Source: Paramecium tetraurelia (lineage: Eukaryota; Ciliophora; Oligohymenophorea; Peniculida; Parameciidae). Taken from it: DNA of 64,000 nucleotides. The notes under the pieces are model-generated. The model had not been told where the DNA came from. It ran no database searches and saw only the letters and a program-made list of their open reading frames with translations. The stretch spans positions 64,539 through 128,538 of the forward strand of contig NW_001798984.1 of assembly GCF_000165425.1 (NCBI RefSeq), given 5' to 3'. The position numbers were made by a program, and so were the translations under genes. Below, piece by piece: positions 45,464 through 56,652 of this stretch (within the stretch, counting starts at the first letter, position 1; each line of letters begins with the position of its first letter).

Positions 45464-45889
45464 TCATTCCTTCAAAGCAAACTTTCTTAATGGGAAATTG
45501 TTGAGTCTCTTCCATTATCTCTATGTTTTTTAAGCTTTACACATAACTAAATATATATACCTTTTTCGCTTCTTGTAAGTCTTTATCTAATTGCTCTTGT
45601 TTTCTTGCCTCTAAGATCAACAGGAAGTTTGCCACTTGATTTAGTAGCACTTTTGACTTAATTTCTTCTTTATTCATTTATGACTGTCAAATATTTAGCA
45701 ATTCGCTTTCTAACAAGCTTGATTATTCATATATTATGTTACTCCAATTCTGCCAAGTTTTTAGGCATTACCTGCTGATACTTTCACTGTTCTCAATTAA
45801 ATTAATTCACCCTTAAGCTTTTCTAAGTCCTTGAGGAGATCTTCAGGCTTTTATTCTCTGAGCTTTCTAACCTTGAACTTTTAGGACAT
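45464..45889 (-). CDS. RPL35: Cytosolic ribosomal protein uL29 (RPL35)
   Basis: Large-subunit protein at the peptide exit tunnel. Exons joined by two introns give the family sequence from end to end: KVRKLREQKPEDLLKDLEKL, LRTVKVSAGNAQKLGRIG, then RIAKYLTVINEQRRNQVK, LPVDLRGKKTRAIRQRLT and RLNNFPLRKFALKE. The first intron (about 45710-45740) is placed only approximately because several GT/AG pairs are possible; the second (GTATATATATTTAGTTATGTGTAAAG, near 45550) fits exactly. About 123 residues, normal for the family. Confidence 0.92.
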
Positions 45890-46779
45890 TATTTAAATAA
45901 AAGGATTTAATTTTTATCAAATATGAAGAATTATTTTCAATATAGCAATCAATATTCTGTAAATACATTATCAAAACTCAAAATTATCATCTAAATTCAT
46001 AGTGTTGCTAGGTCAATCTATCTGAAATAATACACATAATTTTGTGATATAGTTTCTAATAAAATTAGACCAAAATCTTTTGATTTTTCATATAATTATT
46101 ATTTCTCTCCTTTTTGAAAAAAAGAATGATTCATTTTAATGACTTTCTATAATAAAAATATATATGCAGATATCATGAATATAAATAGAAATCAATATGC
46201 TATCATTTAAAATATTTTAATATATTATTTTTTCTAATCTACTTTGTTTAAGCGGATTTATGAATAATAAGTAAGTACTACAATCAATAATTTGAGTAAT
46301 TATTAAATATCAATTCTTTTATCATGACTTATAATAAAAATTTGATTACGGTTTAATTCAATGCATTAAATCTAAGGATATTAATTTAGAAACACTAATT
46401 AAAATGCAAATTGATAACTTAGAATTTATATTTGAATTAGGAATTGATTAAAAAATATCTTTATAGTTAAAATTAATGTATTCATTAATTATTTCAGAAA
46501 GTTTTAGTATTTTTATTTGATTTTCTAAATAATTTATTTAAAAGGAATAAAGTGTATATGTATATTTTATAAAGGAACACCAAAGTCTAATTTAATTTAT
46601 AAGAGATATTAATTAAAATTATAAAGAGAGTGTGGAATGATAGTTATTTAATTTAAGCATCTAAAGGTTGCTATATTGATATACTCTTAATTAACAAAAT
46701 AAATTTTGAAATGACAAAATGGTAGAATTGTACTAATGAATTAGAATATGTTAAATTGATTATATTATTTTATAATTTT
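45890..46779. other. AT-rich intergenic stretch
   Basis: About 890 bp between divergent starts (uL29 on minus, coiled-coil gene on plus). No recognisable coding sequence or RNA gene; only short open frames. Confidence 0.4.
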
Positions 46780-47680
46780 ATGGCTTCGTAAAAATTTATG
46801 GAAGTGTTATCAAACAATGACAAGTTAAGAATGAATGATATGAAACTGATTGAGCAGGAATAATATTATATCAGCTAGTTAAAGGATTAAAGGGAAAAAG
46901 TAAAAACCCATTTTAATGATAGATGGAATTATTAAAAATTGAATTTTTGAAGAAGGATCATGTAATATTAGAGTTGTAAGGGCATTTGGAATAATTATAA
47001 GAAGAATGTGAATAACTCAGAGAAATTTACTAAGAACATGTTCAGAATCAAGAAAATGAATTTTATAGATTGAATTAATTATAGGTGGAAAAAGATAATC
47101 TAATGAAAGACAACGAAGAATTAAAGGATGTAATCTTACATTTACGAAATGAAAATGAAACTTTAAATGTATTCAAAATGATATTATTTCATAGTCGTTA
47201 TAATTTAAAAATGATGATTAGTTAAGATAGTTATAAGAATAATTGGTTGTGTGGACAGATGAAAATTAAAGATTAAAATAAGAAATAGCCAAGTTGGACG
47301 AACTTCTCTTTACATACGAACCTTTAAAAGAGGAAAACGAAAAATTGAATGAAAAACTAAAATATTATAAGCATGAAAAGCACAGACTATCCTCAGAATT
47401 GAAATAAGGAAAACAAGAAATTAATAAACAAATAGAAGAATTTAAATAAGGTTATGTTAAGGACTTAAAAAATGAGATTTAAAGATTACAAGAATACAAA
47501 GAATAATATTAGTAATTAAAAATACAAGTTCAAGATTTTGAATAGTAATACATTGAAGCAATTAAAGAAAACAATGAATTAAAATTAGAAATTAAATCTC
47601 TATATGAAAAGGAGGAGAGTGAAATTAAAATTAAATCAGAAATAGATAGAGTACATATATTGCATTAAAATTTAAGGTGA
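46780..47680 (+). CDS. Long coiled-coil protein, unrecognised
   Basis: Begins MASQKFMEVLSNNDKLRMND. A 23-nt intron (GTAAAA...GATAG) and a 26-nt intron (GTATTC...CATAG) restore one continuous frame. It encodes an uninterrupted coiled coil, for example FYRLNQLQVEKDNLMKD and YKHEKHRLSSELKQGKQEI. About 280 residues, Glu/Lys/Gln/Leu-rich, with no other domain. The frame ends HQNLR at TGA 47678. The heptads are regular enough to expect a rod-like dimer. Tether, basal-body or cytoskeletal roles are all possible. Confidence 0.6.
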
Positions 47681-48062
47681 GATAAGATCTTATGTCAGTA
47701 AGATATTAAGAGACCTTAAAATTGAATGAACTATTTAATGGTATGATCAATCTGAGCAGTTTAGCAAACTCTAGAGATCATTTTAATTGAATATCAAATT
47801 TTTCATTTTTAATTATCTATAAATTATACTTTAGCGTAATCAAAAAGTGTGATATCAGCATATATAACTATCTTTTATGAAAAATAAAAGAAGAAAATTA
47901 AAAAGGATTTTTATACTGATTTATAAAAGTCTAAGTATGATATCTTTCAGATTCTAATTCATTAAATAATAAAATCTTGGAGAAATTCAATATTAAATCT
48001 GATAGATAAACTTTGCTTTGGTTATGAAATATGAATTATAAATAATAATTTAATTTAAAAGA
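47681..48062. other. Intergenic stretch
   Basis: About 380 bp without a supported gene. The first 100 bp could include an extra 3' exon of the coiled-coil gene; nothing decisive is seen. Confidence 0.35.
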
Positions 48063-48510
48063 ATGAGTAAAAAGGAGGAGATAATAGAAATAAACCTTGA
48101 AGAAAAGATTCAATAAGAGAAAAGAAATAAGTAAAATGTGAGAAAAGGGTACTAAGAAAAGAGATAGAAATTATAAGCATTCACTAATGATAGACATAGA
48201 AATGACAATCGCAATCCTGGGACTTTTGTTGATATTACAAACTTGCATTATAGTGTTACAAATGAAGAATTGAAAGAGTTGGCTTAACAATTTGGGAAGG
48301 TGAAGAGAGCCTAAGTGGAATGGGATAAAATGGGCAGATCACTTGTATAATTAAATATATAATCTAAAGGAATAAGGCTATGTAGAATTTTTTTATGTAT
48401 CAGACGCAAAAAAGGCAGTTGAGAATTTAAACAACACAACGATTGAGAGTTTACCAATGAAAGCCTAATTAAGAGATTAAACTACGAGAAGAGGCATGTT
48501 CAAGCGATGA
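48063..48510 (+). CDS. ALY/REF-type mRNA export adaptor (RRM protein)
   Basis: A short protein with one RNA-recognition motif and the layout of ALYREF/Yra1, which links mRNA to the TREX complex and export receptor. The N-terminus, SKKEEIIEINLEEKIQQEKR, resembles a UAP56-binding motif. The basic region (NKQNVRKGYQEKRQ) precedes the RRM: TFVDITNLHYSVTNEELKEL (RNP2 plus helix 1), FGKVKRAQVEWDKMGRSL, then after a 25-nt intron EQGYVEFFYVSDAKKAVENL (RNP1). The tail TTRRGMFKR mirrors the short C-terminal motif. About 140 residues. It converges with the P1 gene with 31 bp between stops. Confidence 0.82.
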
Positions 48511-48541
48511 TGAATATTAATGTACGAACAAAGGTGTTTAA

Positions 48542-48933
48542 TCAATCAAACAAGCCTGCCATATCAACATCTTCTTCTGGTTCTTCAGCTTTCTTAACTT
48601 CTTTAGCTGGCTCAGGAGCTTTAGCTTATTGAGTGGCAGGAGCTGATGTTTATGCAGCAGTTTAAGCAGCAGGTGCATTGCCTGTATTTCCATGTAAAAG
48701 ATCTCCGACTTTCTTTCCTTTGAGTGCCTTTTCAAATACTTTAGTCCAGATAGGTTCAACTCTCAAATTAGCAGCTTTGATGACTTAAGCTAATTTAGAA
48801 GCAGCAATCTGAGTATTATTTATTAATTTACTTCTTAATTGTCTTCATATAAGATGAGAGCAGCATAGGTGCAGGCTGCTTCTGAAGTAGCTTAATCAGC
48901 AATTGGTCGAGTGTCTTTTTGTGCTCTTGCCAT
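48542..48933 (-). CDS. RPLP1: Acidic ribosomal stalk protein P1
   Basis: P1 of the 60S stalk, which recruits translational GTPases. It begins MARAQKDTRPIADQATSEAA and contains TYAALILYED, then after an intron the conserved AASKLAQVIKAANLRVEPIW and FEKALKGKKVGDLLHG. The hinge is Ala/Pro/Gln-rich (GNAPAAQTAAQTSAPATQQ). The C-terminus EEDVDMAGLFD is the acidic stalk tail, matching the family's GFGLFD-type end. About 120 residues, normal length. One intron near 48810-48840 is needed; its exact borders are approximate. Confidence 0.9.
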
Positions 48934-49202
48934 TTAAAAAAATAATTAAAAAGATTTAATATTTAATGCTCATCTTATTCTTCTTATAATTCTTTACTAA
49001 AAAACTTTTTGCTGTTTAAAGATGTTCATTCCATTTTATGTTAACAGAATATTGAATTAATCCATATTTATGATTTTTTTTTTTCTTAATAAAAGTAAAA
49101 GTGTTTAAATTATAGGATAGGTATGAAAATACTTAAATCAAATCTCTTTATAGATTATTCAATTAATTAGTAATATAAAATAATTTTTATCAGCTCCAAG
49201 CA

Positions 49203-49756
49203 TCATGCTTTTGGTTCCCAAATCTTTTTCATATTTTCAGGACTTTCACTAAAAATATTAAAATATCTATTATCTTATTCATCAATTTCAAGAATAGAAG
49301 CTCTGGTTTCATCGTTTCCTCTAATCATTGTGACTCTATTTGGTTATTTTACCTTATGGAGGGAAAGCAATGTAATAACTTCAACACTATGAACACCTCT
49401 ATCCACATAATCAACCAAAAACATTTAATTTGTAAATGGAGGGTTCCTTCCTACTTTAAAAAGTTCCTAAACATCGTACAATTGACTAATTATACAAAAT
49501 TCAAATACCCATGAACTTCTCCAACTATCGTATCAGGAGTGGGGATCTTATTTAAATTTGGTTCCTTTGAAAAATCTCCTTCAATGTTAAGCAAATAAAC
49601 TTCATTGCATTTTCATTAAGTAATAAACTTATTTAAGAAATTTATCAATCATATTATAATTATATAGAATAATTATGCAGTTCTTTATCAAATTGTACAT
49701 CAGGTCTATGTATAACTTGATTTATAATTTTCTATTTCTTTATCACTATCCATCAT
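49203..49756 (-). pseudogene. Truncated, motif-degenerate PPP Ser/Thr phosphatase
   Basis: Related to the PP2A/PP4/PP6 catalytic subunits, but only the N-terminal half is left. Recognisable blocks: DTIVGEVHGQLYDVQELFKV (family GDIHGQ; the first metal Asp is Glu), NPPFTNQMFLVDYVDRGVHS (family GDYVDRG; Gly is Val), and VTMIRGNDETRASI (family GNHE; the catalytic His is Asp). The frame then runs into EQDNRYFNIFSESPENM and stops at TGA 49203-49205, so the second half with the remaining His ligands is missing. A 23-nt intron (GTATTTGAATTTTGTATAATTAG) is still spliceable. The start at 49756 is tentative. It is probably a decayed paralogue, possibly still expressed as a short protein. Confidence 0.65.
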
Positions 49757-50139
49757 TTTATCAGGAGTGAGTAACCACAAGTACAATAATAGTAGAATTA
49801 TGTTTTAGTAATTCTCATTTTAATGGATAGAATTTTTATCAAAACTTACTCAACTTGCTTCTAGATAAATTACTTTGCAATAAATGATAAATTGTAGACT
49901 CAAATTAAAAAACTTCACGAATTATGAATTTTTCTGACATCTTTGGATGTTTGATATCCCTTTTGAAATGTGATTGCTAACATTGATTCATTAAGAATTG
50001 AAATATTTCTATTCTATGTGAAATCTCAACTTTATAGACTCTGTAGTATGTTTTTACCTGAATTGATAATTAGTACTAATTTGTTTACTTTTTTCTTTTT
50101 ATAGTAGTTAATCTGCGATTATAATTATTAATTAAGGCT
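49757..50139. other. Region upstream of the phosphatase remnant
   Basis: About 380 bp between divergent genes. It contains a possible leftover first exon on the minus strand (MSEKFIIREVFQFEST, near 49935) that may once have belonged to the phosphatase gene. Not otherwise coding. Confidence 0.3.
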
Positions 50140-50937
50140 ATGAGTGTTTTATAATCGTCTTCTGAGCCAATGTCTATGGCAGAATCAATTGTGCCTTATG
50201 TGTATGAACAAGGCCCAATACTTAACATAGTTAAGAATGGAGATGAGTTAGTCAAAAGTTCGCACTTTGAAGAAGCCTATGAAGTTTACAGCTCGGCACT
50301 TCCCTTAATATATTAAAATTCAAGGCCAGAAGTTATAGAACCTACAACAGAAGATGTTCTTTTAGGATTAGCAAAGTGTGCTTTAACTTTGAATAAACTC
50401 TCCGAGAGCAAGCATTATTGTTTTGAGGTAGTGAATTCTTTGAATTTCGCTAGATTTTAAAGAGTTATCCCTAGCATCCATAAGCCCTACTGTATTTAGG
50501 ATTAATTTACAAATAAGAGGGTAATGAAAAGAAAAGTGAAAAGTATATGAAATTAGCTTACAGCTCGAATTAAGATACGGATATCAATTCAGAAAATTAA
50601 TTATTACTTCAAATCTATAGATAATATTCTGATTAATCCAACAATTACTCTTCAGTTTAAAATAGCCGAGAATAAAAAGAATCTACATAAACTCAATCAA
50701 ATGATTTGTTGACTCAAATTGTTGCATCAACCATCTTAGGAAGCTTATCAACCTCAGTGATCAACTGGAAAAGAAGATACTCTTACACTAATTTATTTAT
50801 TAGTGCTTGGAATTCTACTTGCATTTTTGGATGTCTAAGGTTGAGTTGCTTCAGATTAAAATACCTTTGTTTTGGAGTTTACATGCTGAGCATAATAGCA
50901 CTATATTTATATTAAAGATATTTTTGAAATTTTGTCA
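50140..50937 (+). CDS. TPR-containing protein with C-terminal membrane segments
   Basis: Begins MSVLQSSSEPMSMAESIVPY. Residues about 30-150 form tetratricopeptide-like helix pairs: DELVKSSHFEEAYEVYSSAL, DVLLGLAKCALTLNKLSESK, and, after a 26-nt intron (GTAGTG...CGCTAG), SYPQHPQALLYLGLIYKQEG and KKSEKYMKLAYSSN, the classical alternation of small and large residues. A polar Ser/Gln linker follows. The C-terminus is hydrophobic (QIVASTILGSLSTSV, YMLSIIALYLY), suggesting a tail-anchored or two-span membrane protein that presents the TPR to the cytosol. Partner unknown. Confidence 0.68.
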
Positions 50938-51172
50938 TTATTATAAATCATTTAAGGATTTCTTCAAATATGGGTAAAAGAGCTTTTGTATACTTTTCTA
51001 CCTAATCAATATCCTTTAAGCAATGGCCTAAGCTTAAAACATTTTCTATCATTAATGGTTGACTTAATAATTTTTGTACATTTTACTAATTTAAGATATT
51101 ATAATTTTACAAAGTCACATATTAGATCACAGGCAATCAATAATTTAAGTTAAAAATATTTAATTTTGAAAT
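50938..51172. other. Convergent 3' flanks
   Basis: About 235 bp of AT-rich DNA between convergent genes. No coding evidence. Confidence 0.3.
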
Positions 51173-52466
51173 TCAATTCTTTTGAATTGAATGTTATATT
51201 ATTTAACTTTTTGTAAAAAGCAGCTAAGTAACTTTAAAAATGAGTATTAAACTATTTGCTTCTTTCTGAGTGTCTTAACTCATCTTTTAATTCACCAGAT
51301 TCACATAGTATTTAGGTTTAATTTGTTTTTTGATTTTCATACCACTTTCTAAATAAGATAATTACTTTTTATACTTTGCATTTTACACATAAAATCTTAA
51401 CTCTTCATGCTATTTCATGTCTTTTAAATAATTGTATTTCTTTCTAGCTTAAAGTTCTAATGTTTTTTCATCTATAAGTTTATTATATTATTTTATAATC
51501 AAAAGACCAGTTGGATACATAAAATTTTTAGTATTTTCATCTTGAATGGATTGTTATATCTCAGAAAAGCTACTTATTATTTTATCTAATAAATTAAGTT
51601 TCTTATAGTAGCATATAAAAGTTGAGACATCTGACCAATCGGCTCTCATTTTCGGATCCTTTTCTAACATTCTATTAATAAGTTCCTCTAAGTCACTTCG
51701 AATTTTAATTATATTCTAATAGTTGGTAATAACTTAACATCTATCTATCAAACCATGCAACATTTCAGATAACACTATACCTAATGAATAAATATCTGCT
51801 TTATAAGGACAGAAATTTGTATTAGAATTTATTTCAGGGGCTGAATAAATAGGAGTCCCCACAATGGAGTGAGCTGCTGCTTTATACATATCTTCTATAT
51901 TTTTTGCCAAATTGACATCTGTTATTTTAACACAACCGTCTTTGAGCAATATATTTTCTGGTTTTATATCTCTATGAGAGTATTTTTATTTGTGAAGACT
52001 ATAACATTAATTTAATATTACCATTTTTCACCTTCAACAATTTATGAAAATATATCCATCGCTTCTTCTTCCTCCAATCTTTTACCTGTCTTTTTTTCTA
52101 AATATTCCTTAAGATTTGCTAAATTATCAATTTAAATATTACAATCACATAACTCAAGAATGATGTAAAAATGATCTTGCGTTTCAAAGTTATCCACAAG
52201 GGAAATTACATTTTTATGCACACATTATTTTAAAATTTCTATTTCTAAGGCATATGATTTTTATAATCTTTCATTTGACACAATTCTGGAATCTTAAGTT
52301 TTCCGTGATATTTTTTTTAAAGCCACATACTTATTTGTATCTAAATATTTTGCTTCATAAACCTAATTATAACTATTTATAATACCGAGCAGATTAAGCC
52401 TTGTCCCAATTTTCTTTTAGTATTTTAAATATATTTCCCTATAATCTTAGTATCTGCTTCGCACAT
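51173..52466 (-). CDS. Protein kinase with atypical DVN in place of DFG
   Basis: Starts MCEADTKIIGKYIQNTKRKL at 52466. N-lobe: LGQGLICSVYEAKYLDTNKY and VALKKISRK (ATP Lys). After an intron of 23 nt the catalytic loop reads HKQKYSHRDIKPENILLKDG, intact HRD. The metal-binding motif is VKITDVNLAKN, where DFG has become DVN. SIVGTPIYSAPEINSN (APE) and ADIYSLGIVLSEMLHGLI follow. The Asp that holds Mg2+ is kept, but the Phe and Gly are not, which may alter activation. A long Lys/Gln-rich helical tail after the kinase domain (LLDKIISSFSEIQQSIQDE) is typical of ciliate kinases. It ends at TGA 51173-51175. Confidence 0.78.
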
Positions 52467-52518
52467 TAATTGAATTATATATTTTTATATTAATAATTAA
52501 TAATTAGATATTGTTTAA

Positions 52519-53396
52519 TCAAACCACAGAGGCATTTCGAACTTTAGAAGGTCGTTTATGTTCTACTGGAGTTAATTGTCTTTTGAATTAGGGTAGAGTG
52601 GCATTTAGGTCTGTTACTTTGTTATTAATGATATATTAAGGTCTTCTTTATCCATGAGGAGCAGTAGTTGGCTTTTCAGTTTGATTTAGATAATTGCTAG
52701 TGTCAATTGATTTATCAGAGACCTTTTTGATCTGAAATGATCTATCACATTATTTGATTTCTTTGACCAAATTTTCTGCTTATTATTATATTTTTTTTCT
52801 GAATTCATTCGGATCAAAATTATCGATAAACATGTTTTCTATTTTTAGTTAGGTCACTTTATTGGTCTGATCTCTGATTTGTTGTTTCATAATCAATGAA
52901 TGTCGATTATTATTATTAGTGTTCATCTATTTCTTATAAATTTCTTAGTGATCTTGCTATGTTATTTCAGTGGTTGGTTTTTGTTCTTTAAGATTGGTGA
53001 CTTGGACATCAATCTTCTTTTTAAGGGAGTGTCTTCTGACAATAGACTTATTGGTAGACGAATAATCGGACAAGTTATTATTTTAATTTAGTTCTCCTAA
53101 ATCTATTATTGGTCTATCTATTAGTTTGAGTGTCAATGCCTAAAAGGAATCTATGGTTGGTCTTAAATTGTATTCTTGATCATCCAATAAGATGGAAGAA
53201 TTCTAGCAATCAATTTAGTATAGATTGATGGCTGATCTTGTGATTGATGTCACTATTACTTGATCTGATGCATAGATTCGCATTTCAAAAAGGCAGGAAT
53301 CTTAGCGTCTATTTAATGTTCTCGTATCAATTTCCTGGCCTGATGTATTATTTGTTTGACAATGCCATCTACTATAATTTCTGAGATCATAATGTG
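52519..53396 (-). CDS. Unrecognised protein
   Basis: A long frame, ending NASVV at TGA 52519-52521. The middle reads SSILLDDQEYNLRPTIDSF, LKLIDRPIIDLGELNQNN and IVRRHSLKKKIDVQVTNLK; the C-terminal third is Lys/Gln-rich with VTQLKIENMFIDNFDPNE. The 5' end is uncertain: the best continuous frame extends up to 53451 (MMHIQFDKLIYIF), which would overlap the kinase stop at 53432, so an ATG near 53396 or an unseen intron is more likely. Low-complexity Asn and Gln stretches are present. No domain recognised. Confidence 0.45.
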
Positions 53397-53431
53397 GTTG
53401 TAATGATTTTATAAATATATATATTAATTTA

Positions 53432-54250
53432 TCAAATTAAATGTGCATCATCCTTGATCTCTGAAAGATAAGGATGATTATAAATAATATCTAGAGTAGT
53501 TCTGGTAGTTGAATCTGGCTAAAGTAATTGCTCCAGAAAGTCCTGTGTGATTAGATCTATTTATTATTTTGACAATTTTTAAACGAGTGCCCAATACTAT
53601 GACCATTTTTTTTATTGAATCAATTTCCACAACTTGCAACTGGCACTGGGTTTGGTGGATTTGAAGGGCATAAAACCCAGAATTAACTAAAATAGAGTAA
53701 CTCCTAATGAAAACACATCACTCTTTATTAGTACTTGAGTATTTATGTTCTCACTATTGTGTCCTCCCAAGAGTGTTTCTTGATGCAATTCGGGAGGCAT
53801 GTAATGGAGTGTACCAACAGTTCTTTTGGCTGTACAATTACTTAACAGTTCTGCAAAGCCGAAATCACATAAAACTAGTCCTCCTTCTTTGTCAATCAAA
53901 ATGTTCTCCAATTTGATATCTCTATGAACTACTTGGTTTTGATGAACATAGTTTATGATTTTGATCAAGGTCTTGCAAATCTCCTTTATAATTTGTGTGT
54001 TTAGTTTTTGAGATTTGAGTACTTCAAACAAATCATGTGTCTAAAGTCTCTCTAAAACCAAGTAGTTATCTGTGTACGTGATGAGTTTTACAATGTGATT
54101 ACTTTTGAGGAGTTCTAAAATTTGAACTTCCTTCAATCTGGACTGTATAGAGTAGAATGATTTATATTCTTTGATTACGTAATTGGGATCCTCGGTTAGG
54201 AACACATTAGACGAAGATCCTTCACTCAGTAGAGTGGTCTTGTTGTGCAT
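53432..54250 (-). CDS. Small Ser/Thr protein kinase
   Basis: A compact kinase of about 270 residues, essentially one domain, starting MHNKTTLLSEGSSSNVFLTE (Gly-loop equivalent LSEGSSSNVF), with YVIKEYKSF as the ATP-Lys strand. Catalytic loop: YVHQNQVVHRDIKLENILID. DFG: LVLCDFGFAELL. Activation segment to APE: KRTVGTLHYMPPELHQ. C-lobe: IKSDVFSLGVTLFQLILG, ending with TRTTLDIIYNHPYLSEI and TGA 53432-53434. All catalytic residues are present. No intron is needed. The Gly loop is degenerate, with Ser in place of two glycines. Subfamily resembles ciliate-expanded SNF1/ULK-like kinases; not fixed. Confidence 0.82.
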
Positions 54251-54324
54251 ATGCTTTTAAGAATGATTGATTTATAATTATAAAAGAATAAAAAGGGATA
54301 TATATTTGATTCAGTTATAAATTA

Positions 54325-56608
54325 ATGGGATAGACAGATAGTAAATAGGAGCAAGATTTTTTGAGAAAGATTGACACGCAATATGAATTCCTAAAGCACC
54401 TGAATGATGCAAGTGAATCATTTTAATTATAAAGTAGGATACGGAGATGGCAAACTGTTCGGCAAGAGAAATGACAAGTCATAAATGATTGTATTAAAAG
54501 AACATCAGCATTCCAGATGAGCCTAGTTTTTAAGCTTGGAAGAATAAATTATAGTTGAGACAATCACTCAAACATCCCAACATCATTGAATTGAAAGGTA
54601 AGCAAAAGACATAGTATCAATTAGAATCAATTTAAGCAGAAGAAGAACAAGTTTGCAGCACTTTTTATAAGATCAATCTCGTATTCGAATATCTCCCTCA
54701 AACCTTACAAGATGCCATAACATAAAGGAAATAAGCAGGTGCCTATTATGGAGAATAAGAGGTGTTACAAATGTTGAATGGATCAATAGAGGGATTGGCC
54801 AAAATGCAAGAATTGAAGATTGCTCATCAGAATTTGAGAGTGCGAACACTATCCTATCAAAATGGAACCATCAAAGTAAGTGACATTCCTTTGTTAGCCA
54901 ACATCACATCGTTTGCCGCAGTCTTGCAAGATTATGGAAATGCATCTGAAGGCAATTATCTCTCCCCAATATTGACTAAGGCTGTTTATGAGAGTAATCA
55001 CATGCCATAACATAATTTATTCAAATCGGATGTCTACACTCTTGGAATGATATTCCTTTAGGTTTGTTTACTCTAACCTCAGGATAATTGCTATGATTAC
55101 TTTGAAGGGAAAATAAACATGTAATAATTGGTCACAAATATTGAATAAGCAAGAACTATTTACACTTCAGAACTAGTTGAAATTATAGAAGAAATGCTTG
55201 AATAAATTGAAAAAGACAGACCTGATTTTATTTAGTTAAGGAATAAAAGAAGAGAAATCATACCCTAATACCCACCTCAATTCGTAGACAAGAATACTCG
55301 TCAATAGGAGGATGAATACTAAATGATGTATTACAAGAATGCCGATCATTAATCTGAAGTCAATCAATCACTCTAACCCTCCTATTTGGATGAAGGACCA
55401 TTACCATTGCATGATGGACAATTACGATCAATTACATTAACCATTCAAAGAACCATAACCAGCCAATTATAGTGAACATGATGTTCTCATTCACAATGCA
55501 GACATCACCAGGAATTCCATCTGTAAGAAGAATAATAATATATAAATAAGCTCCAATGAAGTAAAACAACTCAATTGGATAGATTCCTAAAGCATTAATC
55601 TAAGAATTTCAAGTTCAACCTATCTCATTTGCATAAGACAATAACATACTAAATTAAGACATTTACAAAATCCCTGATCAATAAAAATCAAATATCAAAT
55701 ATGATTCTTATGCTAATCCCTACAATCACATGAAACAAGATGCTTACACTCAATCCAGTCAATTACTCAACAATAACAATTAATAAAAATCCAATATTCA
55801 TTTACAATCCTATGTGACAACCTATCAACCACCTCCAAGAGAATCTCTCCAAGTCAATGATTATCTAGATAAATTTCACTTCACCTCACCCAATGACATT
55901 AAACTATTTGAACAAAACAACTAGACTGATTACAACCAACCAAATAGAGAGTCCTATTAATACTACCCTGCCTAACCATAAAGTAGGTTCATGTCTGTCT
56001 AATAACAACAATAACCTATTAAATAATCAAATTATGTGCCTGTTTAAGCAGCATCCACTTACCTCCCAAAATAGAATCTATCCACTTATGTTAATGAAAC
56101 ATATCCCAATGGACAGAGATACGTTGGCGAAAAGATCAATGGCAAAAAAGAAGGCAGAGGAAGATTGTATTATAAAGAGGGAGGCTATTATGATGGAAAT
56201 TGGAAGAATGATAGAATTAATGGATAAGGTAAGAAATTAATATCTAAATCAAGGTGTTTTATATTATGCCAGTGGAAGACCTGCATATGATGGAGAATGG
56301 ATCGATGATAAATTTCAAGGATAAGGTATCTTGTATAATGATACCCCAAAAATTGAAGATATAAATTACAGAAATCTAGAAGATATCGGATTGTAATGAT
56401 ATTCTCTCATCATTATAGTGCTTGGACCAAATATGTAGGATAGTTTTATGATGACAACAAAAATGGTTAAGGAACATTATATCTTTTGAATGGCGATCGC
56501 TTCGAGGGAAGTTTTTAAGATGATCAAGCCTAAGGTTAAGGAAGATACATTTCAATTGGAGGGAAGGTAATCTAAGGGTTTTGGAACTTTAATCATTTTG
56601 TGTAATGA
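54325..56608 (+). CDS. Pseudokinase fused to MORN repeats
   Basis: The N-terminal 300 residues follow a kinase fold: VGYGDGKLFGKRNDKSQ, SLKHPNIIELKG, INLVFEYLPQTLQDAI. The catalytic motifs are gone: LKIAHQNLRVRTLSY replaces HRDLKxxN, and IKVSDIPLLA replaces DFG. The C-lobe landmark FKSDVYTLGMIFLQ is kept. A long Gln/Asn/Pro-rich linker follows. The C-terminus has at least four MORN repeats (YPNGQRYVGEKINGKKEGRG, YYDGNWKNDRINGQ, YDGEWIDDKFQGQGIL, YVGQFYDDNKNGQGTLYL, DRFEGSFQDDQAQGQGRY). MORN repeats bind membranes or scaffolds. Micro-introns near 54409, 54597, 56228 and 56395 keep the frame. It is presumably a signalling or cortical scaffold. Confidence 0.78.
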
Positions 56609-56652
56609 AATTCTACTCTTATATTAAGTAATGTATAAATTATGATAATAAT

